Part shown: piece after piece, positions 47,828 to 58,900 of the stretch
Layout: every line of letters begins with the position of its first letter
How positions within the stretch are numbered: the stretch's first letter is position 1
Source of the DNA: Whalleya microplaca
Lineage: Eukaryota > Ascomycota > Sordariomycetes > Xylariales > Xylariaceae
Assembly (NCBI GenBank): GCA_022497155.1
Contig: MU385713.1
Coordinates: 1,178,001-1,242,000, forward strand
Length of the DNA: 64,000 bases
Reading direction: 5' to 3'
The notes under the pieces: model-generated
What the model was told of the DNA's origin: nothing
Database searches by the model: none
The model's input: the letters and a program-made list of their open reading frames with translations, nothing else
Made by a program: the position numbers and the translations under genes

Positions 47828-50402
47828 ATGGCATCAACAGCACCACCACGCCCTCGAGCGAGACCAGCCCATACCCAGGGTTCAACCCATTGCGCTTATA
47901 CGCCTAATGGGACCAGATTGGTGAGCGTGGGCTCGAATAACACGATCCGGCTATACAAGACAGGCTTCGATGGTGAGCCCACCAACATCGACGATTGCCA
48001 AGAACAGAATGTCAGCGTGGACGCCTCGAACGAGTTTTTTGTCGTAGGCGCTGAAGACGGAACCGTCAGTCTATACTCGATTCCAAACGCCGCCTTTGAC
48101 AAATTCCTTCTGCGGTGTTCCCTACCAATTCGCGACGTTGCTCTATCACCAGATTCGAAGTGGTGCGCCGTAGCTAGTGACGAATTGTCCGTCAAGATTG
48201 TACGAACAGATGACAACAACCAGATCCGCCACCTCAAGGAGCACAACAAGCCTACGAAACATCTGGCCTTTGATACCAAAGGAGCTACAGTCTCTTTAGC
48301 CTGCACCGATGGAATTGTATACGTGTACTCGTTGACATCTGAAGAGCCGGAATTAATAAAGAAAGTAGACGGTGTCATTGGCACATTGGACGCCGAATCC
48401 GAGGTCAGCTCGAAAGTGATATGGCATCCTGATGGACGTGCCTTTGCGGTTCCAACCCCAACAAGAGATATACAAGTTGTTTCAAAGAATGATTGGGAGA
48501 AGCAGCGAGTTTTTTCAAACGGCCACAATGGGGATGTTACTGCTCTGGCCTGGTCTCCAAACGGAGCTTTGCTCGCTTCAGCCGGCAAGGACAAGAAGAT
48601 ATTGGTTTGGGAGACCAAAACTCAGAGCGTCGTTGCAAGGCTCGACTACGCGAACGTCATGGATATCGCGTGGCATCCTACTGACAATCTGGTGTCTTTC
48701 ACAAATTCCGATGGAGAGGTCTATATTCACCCGGACTTCGTACCAGAACAGTATGCGCCGCTACTCAGGCTTGGAACACAACCCGCACCTTTCATCCATG
48801 ACCCTCTCTCGGAAGTTGGAGCAAATACCAGGAGGCCGGAGACCAATGGTTTCAATCCAATTATCACTCGACCACGCAGGCTTTCCAATACCAGCTATGA
48901 CTCTCTCATGGATGGTCCTTTGCCGGATGACGACGAATTTGTGGTCGACGATGATGGAGCAGGCTATGTTGTCAACGGAAATGGCAAGCGCATGCATGAC
49001 GACCTAGATGTTTTTGGCGAGCCGCTTAGCAAGCGCCGCAACATCGAACCAGAATATCATGAAGCTTTCCAACCAGGGTCAACGCCATGGAGAGGCAATC
49101 GAAAGTATTTATGTTTGAACCTGATTGGGTTTGTATGGACAGTAGATCAAGATGGACACAACACGGTCACAGTGGAATTCTACGACCATGAGTTCCACAG
49201 AGATTTCCATTTCACTGATACCTTCCTCTATGATAAAGCTTGCCTGACGGAGAACGGCGCCCTCTTCTCCTCTCCCCCAAAGGATGACACCCCAGCAACC
49301 ATCTTCTACCGACCCAATGAGACTTGGACGCACCGTACCGATTGGAGGACACAATTACCAAAGGGAGAAGCTGTTCTTGCCATGTCCCTCAGCGAGTCCT
49401 TTGTGACCGTCACTACTACTGCGAATTATGTTAGGGTCTATACTCTTTTTGGCATTCCTTACCGAGTATATCGACCGAAGAGCAGTCCAATGGTTACATG
49501 TGCAAGCTGGAGAGATTATGTTATGACAATAGGAAATGGCCCTGTTGGTGCGGATGGTTATACTAAACTTCTCTACACCATTGAGAATGTCAAAAGGGAT
49601 GAGATATGCCAGAATGAAGACACGGTAGCGCTTCCAGAAGGCGCAACTTTGAAGAGTGTTTTCTTCTCAGACAATGGCGTAAGTCGAAGAGAAACATTTT
49701 ACGCAAGACAATACTAACTGAAAGCAGGACCCATGCATATACGATTCTACAGGGACGCTTTTGACTCTCTTGCATTGGCGCCGACCATCTAGAGCATCCT
49801 GGATACCCCTTCTAGACACAAAGCTCCTCCCACGTCTGGCATCTGGTCGGAAGTCCGAGACATACTTCCCAATCGCGGTGGCAGACAACAAGTTCCACTG
49901 CATCATCCTCAAAGGCGGCGACCAATACCCCTACTTCCCACGCCCACTCCTCTCCGAATTCGACTTCTCCATCCCGCTTACCTCCGAACCGCCGAAGCCC
50001 AAGAAGAACCCGGACGCCATGGAAGACGGCACGCCCGAGCCCGAGGACGACGAGTCTGAGACCCGCAAGCTCGAGCAGAAGTACCTCCTGAAGGGCATCG
50101 CGGCCGCGCAACTGCAGGACCTCGTCGAGTCGACCAGCGGCAGCCACTCGCAGCGCTCGGGCCTGGCCAGGCTCGAGCTCGAGATCGACAAGACCCTGCT
50201 CCAGTACCTGGCCATCGAGTGTCGCGAGGGCGAGGACCGCGGCATGCGCGCGCTCGAGCTGGTCGAGCTCATGCGCGACCGTACCGGACGCATGGTCGAG
50301 GCTGCTGGCAAGGTTGCCGAGCGCTACGGGCGGTCTATCTTGGGTGAGAAGATCCGCGAGATCGGTGAGCGGCGCCTTAATGCGATGGATGATGAGGATT
50401 AG
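47828..50402 (+). CDS. CTF4: replisome hub protein Ctf4/Mcl1/SepB (AND-1)
   Basis: Trimeric chromatin protein that links the CMG helicase to DNA polymerase alpha and supports sister-chromatid cohesion. Exons 47828-49678 and 49728-50402 (49-nt intron) give 841 aa, close to the fungal SepB length. The ATG at 47828 (MASTAPPRPRARPAHTQG) is preferred over upstream in-frame codons. Domains: an N-terminal WD40 propeller (about residues 10-320, with GHNGDVTALAWSPNGALLASAG), an acidic linker with DDDEFVVDDD and a basic KRRN patch, the SepB/Mcl1 middle propeller from FQPGSTPWRGNRKYL through SVFFSDNGDPCIYDSTGTLL, and a C-terminal helical bundle (LELEIDKTLLQYLAIECREGEDRGMRALELV is covered by 50170-50265). 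Codons become very GC-rich after about 49970. Its promoter has MCB-like elements. Confidence 0.95.
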
Positions 50403-50862
50403 AGTTGTTGGACACTGTATATGTTAGGATCGAAAAGGGGGTCATGCGAGATGGTTATCAGTAGGTGAGCCTCAGGCCCCGTGGTATCTCTTCATTTTGG
50501 GGCGGACAAGTGATAGACCAACGCTGTATCTATAACGTTCATGGCGTCGGGGTGATTTCTATATAATGCGTAGCTAGCATGGAAGGATCCCGGGATAAGG
50601 ATACTGGGTGACTACGAATATCACATAGGATTCTATTGACATAGATTGATGACTATCTTCGAGTTGCAGTCAACATAGCTAAATGCACAAAATCTAAATA
50701 GACTTAGTGCCACTCAGGGGCAGCCCTTGCGTCAGGATAAGGGTACTGGGCTCGTCCATATCGGAAGGGTTCGGTCGAGACTGTTTATTAATCAGACATT
50801 ACTGATGCCAAGTTGGTTGATGTAGCCGTTGCTAGTACCTATCGAGAAATCTCGCTGCCGCC
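50403..50862. other. intergenic region downstream of CTF4
   Basis: Contains the CTF4 3' UTR. A near-match to the predicted PUF site (TGTATATG) lies about 17 nt after the stop. No gene seen. Confidence 0.5.
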
Positions 50863-51110
50863 TTGCTGCTTGAGTTGACATTGTCGGAATATTTCGTCAG
50901 AGTAAAACCACGAGACGTTGCTCAGGAGATCTTCCAGGCAAACGTCGTGGGATATATCAACGCTACCGAGACGATCCTACCTCGATGTAAAAGGACGGCC
51001 TTGGTCCGCGCCTGGCCTGGTCTTCGTCTCCACCAGCACGGAGTGCATCACTCACACTAGTATTAGGCTGGAAATGCGGTATGTGTGTAATCGGACTGTA
51101 AGCACTTTAA
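50863..51110 (+). pseudogene. possible eroded SDR fragment
   Basis: One frame reads EIFQANVVGYINATETILP, resembling the alpha-E segment of short-chain dehydrogenases (NVVG...TETILP). About 15 nt later the next frame reads APGLVFVSTSTE, resembling the following strand ending in the catalytic-serine region. The two pieces are joined only by a frame change, with no intron signal, and no Rossmann glycine motif or YxxxK is found nearby. Best read as a decayed fragment; chance similarity cannot be excluded. Confidence 0.35.
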
Positions 51111-52559
51111 CGAATCGTCTTCCCTTTTGCCCCTATCCCCGAGCACGGCTTTTCTATTTTAAATCTACATTCATATGTACGAGCAACGGAGTCTTAAAGC
51201 TTAATCAAAAATCCCCGATGCCGTCTCAGCCGGGAAGTTCCTGACTGGGATCTCTAAAACAGATTGTGATTAATTTCAGTGATTGCCCCGTGCTCATGTA
51301 TAATGGGACTGTTCTCCTGTTCTTGGAATGAAGTTCGAATTTCGTACTTGTGGGATGGAGTCTCGATCGGCATATCCACATGACGTTGGAGAACGCGGAA
51401 GGGTCGGCGCGGTGCGGAAAACCAGAGGGCACACAACGAACGCCCCAACGACAGAACCAGATAATAAGCATTCGTTGCCTCGTGATTTGCCAAAAGTCTG
51501 CACCAGTCGGCATGCGGCCTGCTCTAAACGAGATGTTAGATAACATTTGAATGGTGCGACGAGAGCGGTGCCACAATTTTGGCATCGCATGCTAAACTTT
51601 TGCAGGGGAGCATATATAATAGGGGATTTATAGAGATTGACTAGACAAGGGTTAGTATAGCTCTGTTATTAGCATCTCCACTCACGGCGTTAGATACTAT
51701 TTTCAGTAGAGACTGTTCACTTGTTCCAACTTTATCTCGGATTTCGACGATATAGTAGTATCGTTATACGTGCATACAGTGGCATTCAGTGTTTAGTAGT
51801 GTATTATCGGGGATGATTCGCGTCATACTTAAATTTGAATCATGCATACATAGCTTTCATTGACTTCTCCCCATCAAATATGGGTGAAGCCTCCCTGTGA
51901 TATATGGTTTCGTACACATCGAATAAAGAAGCAGTGTTTACGACAGCCATGGAAGCTATGAATCTGAGGATACCTATGATTCTTTCAGGTCATATTGTGT
52001 AGTTTTATGTGGTCATATGGCATATCACATTAGAGCTATACGTTACTAGGAAGATGGGCAAGAAGTTAACAACATGCGTGTACGAAGTAATCCATAAACA
52101 ATATCTTGCTTTGAATGACAACCCCTTAGGCTAAGCCCCAATTCTAATTATCCCGAGGTCAACATCTTAACTGTAATCGAGAAAGAGTCTCTTGTGGGTC
52201 ATAGTATATACGATATAATCGGTATAGTCTTACCTAGGAACGGTCGTACTCAGAATGCTCTATCTGATCAAGCAGGTCAACTTGCAACAATCCGATACAA
52301 CGTTGTCCTTTCAGCAATCCTGATATGTTTTCTCGCCATCAGGTTCTCTAAGCATCTACTTTTACTCTCCATTGTCAACTGAGGAGGCATGCATGCGTAT
52401 AGTGGACCATGTTAAGAGGAACTTGCTGTCTTTGTATGTTCAATGAGTAGTATATCATACGACAAATCATCGCTTATAAACAATGGGTCTTAATTATTAG
52501 TTTCCCCTTCATCTGATAGGTATCTCTCGAGTATAACAAGGATGCCGGGACACATACCC
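51111..52559. other. AT-rich stretch without recognised genes
   Basis: Mostly AT-rich with dense stop codons. A more GC-balanced island at 51226-51590 is open in two frames on the minus strand and one on the plus strand, but none shows a known domain. One minus frame starts MRCQNCG, an isolated Cys pair. Confidence 0.5.
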
Positions 52560-53030
52560 CTGTCGACATGGGACGGACCCAACAGCCGGGGTTCATTTGG
52601 GGTTCGCAGCGAACCGAGCACGAACGTGGTTTTTGATGGACCATCCCGAGATGATGCTTTCTGATATATCATATGAGAACCACCCTATGGAACAGGGTGT
52701 GTTTCAACACTTCTCGAAGCCACGAGGCATCAGTACGGCGGTATCAACCTTCACAGTCGACTATCGCGCAGGTCGCAAACTTGCGTGCGTCGGTAATTGG
52801 ACGGTGAAGGGCTCGGGTGTACGGAGGTGCTTATGTCGATTCGGATTTCAACTTCAAACTCTTCGCCGACGATTCGAACATGACGGCGGGCAGCAAGGAG
52901 GGGCTTGCTCGACTGTTTACAGCATACGATAATTCACACGAGCCGAAACCGATATTCAACTACCCAAGTACTGTCTATGGCTTTGTAATCACGTTTATGG
53001 TGAGCAGCGGGATTCGAATTTACAGATGGC
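52560..53030 (+). pseudogene. unrecognised coding remnant with a frame change
   Basis: Two adjacent plus-strand open frames have protein-like composition. The first (52597 onward) contains RTWFLMDHPEMMLSDISYEN and a Thr-rich segment. The second (52817-53000) contains GGAYVDSDFNFKLFADDSN, then EGLARLFTAYD and FNYPSTVYGFVITFM. Reading continues from one to the other only if the frame shifts near 52815. I do not recognise a family. It may be a decayed gene of its own, or its end (YGFVITFM, followed by GTGAGC) may be a damaged first exon of the rhodopsin-domain gene downstream. Confidence 0.35.
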
Positions 53031-53086
53031 CGGTCGTTCGCTGATGAATGAACGTAGTTAATCTCGACAATATGTGTGTCACTCAG

Positions 53087-54458
53087 AATCTACACGCGTA
53101 TAAAGTTACGTTGTTTAGGTTACGATGACCTTCTTGTGATACTTTTCAGAGTTGGTTACCCAAAAATTGCATCTCATCCCGATAATGACCAAGCTGACTG
53201 TAAACACTACAGATATCAGGCACTGTTGGTTCAGTTTTCATATGCCTATGTATGATATACTACCTATTATAAAGGCTGCAATAGGCATGCTGACTCTGAA
53301 TCTAGCGGTGCAGAATGGATTTGGAGAGCATATTTTAAGCATTGATATGGAAGACATAATCAAGTTCCAAAAGGCGAGCAGAATTATCCTAGGCCAAGCT
53401 ATGAGTACAATCCCGTTGCTAATTTGCTTTCTAGAAATTCTACGTCGCCTTGGCATCATATACTATATCGACAACACTCGTGAAGCTCTGTCTGCTAGTA
53501 CAGTATCTTCGCATCTTCGACCGCGGAAGTCGAGAACGACTTCTCTGCTGGATTGGCATAGTACTGTCGGGGCTTTGGGGCATCGCCTTCTCCTTCTGCG
53601 CCTTAGCGCCATGTTTTCCCATTTCTGGGTTTTTCGACTGGACGAAACCTGCACACTGTTATGGATTTGGCTCGAAGGTGCCCGAAGAGATAGCGGGAAC
53701 CTTTGCCGGACATGCCGCATCAAACATGGTGCTTGATGTTGCAATCCTCGCCATGTCTATCCCATTATATTTTAGGACTACAGAATGGAAGCAGCGCCTA
53801 GGTATTGGCCTCCTTCTACTCCTCGGTGTCATGTACGTTTACCTACAGTTGCTGTCCTAGCTGAAGTGATTCCACGATGTTTACTAACCTTGACATCGCA
53901 AATAGTGTCGCACTTGTTAGTATATTTTACCTTCAGACCATTATACAACACAAAGCAGGCACGTATCCTGTGTTAGACCCAACTTGGTATGGGCCTCGAA
54001 GTATCATCCTCGCCGCGGTTGAGGTCGACTTAGCCAGTATATGCGCCTCGATCCCAACTTTCTGGCCGATCATCACGCATTCGCTCGGCAGGATCTTTGT
54101 CACGCAGGAGGTGCACATTACGCATCAGCATCGTCGGCTGTCAGGTGACGATCAGTATGAGTTACAGAGCCAGATGTCGCAACGTAGCCACGGAGACAGC
54201 CAGACCAGCCTAAATGCAGGCCAAATATCCACGAATTCGATTCGCGATAAACACTACCAAGATAGCTATATCATGAAGAGTGTTGTGCCGGTGGGATTAG
54301 AAGAGAAGGAGATCGAAGCCGAGTCGCAGGTTCAGTCGGACGGCGCAAGAGGGTTCAAAAGGGAACAGGAGCGTTTGAAGTTAACGGCAGCGGATGGGAA
54401 GGAGCAGAAGGAAGGGCACGAGATAGCACACAAGAAGAGTCTCAAGTTCCAACGTTAA
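53087..54458 (+). CDS. fungal rhodopsin-domain integral membrane protein, N-terminus damaged or unresolved
   Basis: Multi-span membrane protein of the fungal rhodopsin-domain family (the fold used by Pth11-like GPCRs); ligand and role unknown. Well supported exons: 53275-53373, 53435-53832 and 53906-54458. They read AAIGMLTLNLAVQNGFGEH, KFYVALASYTISTTLVKLC, LVQYLRIFDRGSRERLL, FDWTKPAHCYGFGSK, and a long charged Ser/Gln/Glu-rich cytosolic tail. The intron at 53374-53434 has a GC-AG boundary (AAG|GCGAGC...CTAG). The typical start of the domain is visible at 53087-53150 as RIYTRIKLRCLGYDDLLVIL, preceded by CTCAG, but linking it downstream needs a weak GTTGGT donor. No upstream exon joins in the correct phase: the GTGAGC donor after 52999 would bring in a stop. 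Either a first exon is missed or the gene is degenerate at its 5' end. Confidence 0.65.
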
Positions 54459-55515
54459 GAATAATATACATAAATCAAGTAAAAGGAAAATAAACATCAA
54501 TTCCCAACGTCCTATGCAATCTATCTGTGCTCATGTAATATCACTGAATGCTAAAACTTTTTGAATTATCATTCTCGCATGCAAGGACTTGCATTCAACA
54601 CGTTGGTCCCAAAGAGTTCTATAAATTGTGATGAAGAGTATTCAATTCTTGTCGCCCATTATAAGGGAATTATGATGTAAGGATTTCTTTTAGGATGATT
54701 TGAGTGTATTGGCTGATGACGATATCCATGCCCCTTAAATGCCCCTTTCCCTCTACTTTCATTATACTTGCTTTGCAAACATCGCTGATAGCTTTGTTGT
54801 GGACTAAAATCATAGTTTCTCACTGTATTTTAATTCATGTAATTAGGACTGGAGCTTAGTTTATGCAAATCCTTGGGTAATAAAACAGTTCGTGATATTC
54901 TCCGCTGTGATCCTTAGCTTATCGACCTTACAACAAAAACTGATCTTAGTCATGTAAGGCTCTGATTATTACTTTAATTCATGGTACATTACATGATATA
55001 TTAGTCAGAAGTTGTAGTCTGATATGCATTCGACTTATTATTGATAGTACTTCGTTGTGAGCTTCAATTCGTTCTTGGCGTTGGTGGTATATTTCGATAG
55101 TAGACTGTAGACATAGCTTTGATGCTCAGTATAAGATTCTCATCGAAAATAGGTGTATCGTGGTGGTTAAAGGACAATATTGGTGAACCAGGAATAAGGT
55201 ATCTAGATATCTGAGTCGATTGACATCGAAGTACTGGAATTTTTAAGTTGATGGATGTAAAAGACTGAATCCAATATCAATCAGGACCCTGCAAAGAGGT
55301 TGACAAACATTAATTGAAAGTGAAATTGGGGGGGAACATGTATGATATATTCTACATGTTCTTATGGAAAAGAGTAGGAACTAGCGATAGATAGTTAGCG
55401 AACTCTGATTGAGACGAAAACTTCTATAGAAAAGAAGTATATAACTAACATATATAATCAACAACGAGAGCACTGACAGCCCTTCAAATAGCAAGACTGG
55501 AGTCTGGAAATCTCT
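54459..55515. other. AT-rich gene-free stretch
   Basis: Strongly AT-rich with many TA steps and stops in all frames. No gene, tRNA or intact mobile element recognised. Confidence 0.6.
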
Positions 55516-55621
55516 CTAAGATGTATAGTCACAACCGCGGCCATCGACTGCATTGTTGGTGTTATCAATATCAGTTCCATCGACAGCACAGCTCTTGTGG
55601 CAATCGCCCCAGAATCCTGTA
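55516..55621 (-). other. possible small Cys-containing terminal exon
   Basis: On the minus strand, CTAAC then GATACAG (a good branch-acceptor pair) precedes a frame reading GFWGDCHKSC, then AVDGTDIDN, then RGCDYTS and a stop. The three cysteines and secreted-peptide-like composition suggest the last exon of a small secreted protein. I could not find a matching first exon with a signal peptide in the 350 nt upstream, so it may be a relic or chance. Confidence 0.25.
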
Positions 55622-55986
55622 TCAGTAAGGTAACGAGTTAGAAAACTGGGCTCATTCCAATATGGGAACCAACGCGGATGGAGTGGTAGTAAGTACACAA
55701 TACTGTCTAACTGTGGCTGATTGGGATGTAATTTAGAAAATGGTACAACTTCTCATCATATATTGTCAAATGTACCTGATTCTAAGAAGCAAGAATTCCT
55801 GGTATGTCTATATATATAGAAATTTTGTAAAACTCTTTGTCCACCGCTGCACCATTACAATAAATATGAAGTAGTAAGTCTATTTGTTTTCCCCGCTAGC
55901 TAGCCAGCCCGAACTCTATTCACCTGAAACCTTCCTGAAATCGATCGCTCAACCGCTCTAATTTCATTTGTTATAAAGAAAGTTGT

Positions 55987-58900
55987 TCACTTCTGTGTCC
56001 TCTTCTGCTTCAGCTTCTCCAACACACCACTGAAGGGGTTTTTGCCCCTAAATCTCAAATACGTGCAAACGTATACAACAAAGTAGTTGAACACGATAAA
56101 GCCACAAACAATACCGAAATCGCGCCAGATATTGCTGTAGTAGACACTGAACTGCTGACCGAACTGATCGCCCGTCGCATATTGGCAGAACTCGCAGAGA
56201 CCGTCTGCGGCAGTCTGCACATAACCGCCGGCCTGGCCGATGTATGCTTCAGCATAAGTGTCACAGGTCTGGCCCGGCGGAGCCGTGAAGCGGGCAAACT
56301 CGCCCGAGCTGCACTGTACCGGTTTCGCATGAATTGCGTTGGCTAGGAATGCTTCTAATAAATAATGGAATGGCGTGAGCCAGTACATCCACGAGCGCCA
56401 GAAATACGGGAGCTGCGCGGGCGGTACGACGACGCCGCAAAAGGAGACGACAAATAGAAAGAAGAGAGGAACAAACAAGCTCGCTAACAGCTCGTTCGGA
56501 CTGAAGGAAGCGATCGCTTGCCCTAAACCGACATAGTACAATTCGAAGAGCATGATACACAAAAAGGTAAAACCGGACGGGAAACCAATCATTTTGTAAC
56601 CCATGACTCCCCACCACCAGCAATTGTAGTAGATGGCGCCGGCAACGATGGCGTAGGGGATTTCGACTAGCACTGCAGCCGTCGTCCATGCGAACCAGGA
56701 GTAAATTTTTGCATTATTCTCACGAGACTGGAAGATGTCCCGAGAATTGAGGAAGGCAGGTTGCAACTGTTGGATTAATGGAGGTGAGATGGTGAGAACC
56801 ATGAAAATCGAAAAGAGACGCGATTGCATGTCGATAGTTGTGTATCCCAGCTTGTAAAACGTGAAGCAGTTGAACAGGCCAGTAACTACAGCATCAGGAG
56901 TCAGTATTTGCTTTTCTTGAATAGTTCGACGCAGTCAGGAGTTCTAAAAGCGCCTTAGGAGCTTTCGACTCCTTGGCATATCTAATATCTAACTCTTACT
57001 GTTGATATGGAAGAGAACTGATAACAGGTAAGTTGGGATGCTACTCACATATATGCAGTATCATCTTCCCCATGACGTAGTTCGGCGATCTCCAATAGGC
57101 GGTGAATGAGCGCTTGACAACTGCCAGTGTTTGAGTAAACAGAGGCATGGCATATTCACGGTCGTCCTGAACACTCCCCGAGTGGCCGGTGTTCCTGCGC
57201 TTGTCGATCATCTGAGCCATTTCCTGGGACTGTTCCTGGAAGTTCCGAGACTGCAGCCAAACGTCTCCCCAGTCTTGACCTTTATAATCTGGATTACCTG
57301 CGCCAATAGCATCCAGCATCCATTCAGCAGGGTTTGCATGAGGGGGGCACTTCGGACCGCCGTTACTTTCGAAGTAGTTGATCAACTTTTGGCTGTCCTT
57401 GCCGAGCTCACCAGCATACACCACCCGACCACCAGATTTGAGCAGAACTAGCTCGTCAAAGTTTTCGAATAGCACTGCAGATGGCTGGTGAATGGTACAG
57501 AGGATAGCCTGGCCCGCATCAGCCAACTTGCGCAAGAACCTGATGATGTTGAAGGCAGCTCCAGAGTCAAGGCCAGACGTGGGCTCATCCAAGAACATTA
57601 GAAGTTCTGGCTTAGACGCAAGTTCCACACCAATGGTGAGCCTCTTTCGTTGTTCCGCATTGAGACCTTCTCCCACTCTGCCAATAGTAGCTCCGGCTAT
57701 GTCTTGCATTTCAAGCAACTCGATGATGGTTTCGCAGTAGGCATATTTCTCTTTCGTGGACACCTCCTTGGGCTGGCGCAGGAGCGCCGAGAACTGCAAG
57801 GCTTCTCTGACTGTTGCCGTAGGTTCGTGAATATCTAGCTGTTCAGCAAACCCAGTGGCTCTCTGGAACGATTTGGGGAGAGGTCGACCATCGACAAGGA
57901 AATCGCCTGAGACCACGCCGAATTTGATTCTGTGAATAATCATCAGTATACAGCTTTGTTTAGCGCATCTTGTTACGATCTCACCTTTGAGCTAAAGTAT
58001 TCAACAGTGTCGTCTTTCCAGCTCCCGAAGCCCCCATCAGGGCAGTCAATCTTCCAGGTCTGACAAAACCTTGCACGTTTTGGAGAAGCTTCCTCTCACC
58101 TGCCTGGAATGGAATGGTATAGTTAACATTCTGGAACGTGAACACAGTCTCGTTCTTAGCCACATTCTGCAAAACTTTCTCATCTTCTTGTGCTGTGGAT
58201 TCATCTCCAGAAGAAATGATGATTTTCTCACTGGCATTACCAGATTCTTCATCAGCGTTGTTCATCTTTCTGCCGCCGGTCTCGATAGATTTCTGAACCT
58301 TCTTTGGCACCTGGCCACGTTTGAACACAGTCACTGCAGCGCCTCCAGCATTGGGTTTCATCCTTTCCATACCTATCATCGAGATAACAAGGAAAAATAA
58401 GAAGAAAGCCCACAGAAAGCCAAAGTTTCGCCAAAGATGACCACGTGAATAATTAAAAGACTGTCGGATGTATGCAGCGCCGGATACCACAGTTGATCCT
58501 GTATCAGAACCCGCCAATGTGCAAGATTGATATGGCGAAGCACCTGTACTTGGAACAAGGAATGGGGGTTCGCAGGCCAGTTCAAGGTTGTAAAACTCAT
58601 TAGACATGAGAGACTCAAACCCATATTGGATCCAATTAATCCATCTCAACCAGCCGAACCAGGGACGCATCTGAGATGGAGGAATCAAATAACCGGTATA
58701 TACAATGAGGATCTGAATCGCAACCCCCGTCACTTTAGTGGCGTCGTCCAAGGTCTTGAAGATTGCCGAGAGTGCCCTGAAAAACGCGTAAGTGGTCATA
58801 GTGACCATCCACAGAATGAGGATGGAGATGAAAAACTGAGAGGGTGTCGCGGACAGCCCTGCCATCCAGTATATGATAACGTCAAACAGGACGACTTGCA

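Noticed and set aside
47896..48618. 240-codon minus-strand open frame
   Set aside because: Antisense to the WD40 propeller of CTF4, with no domain.
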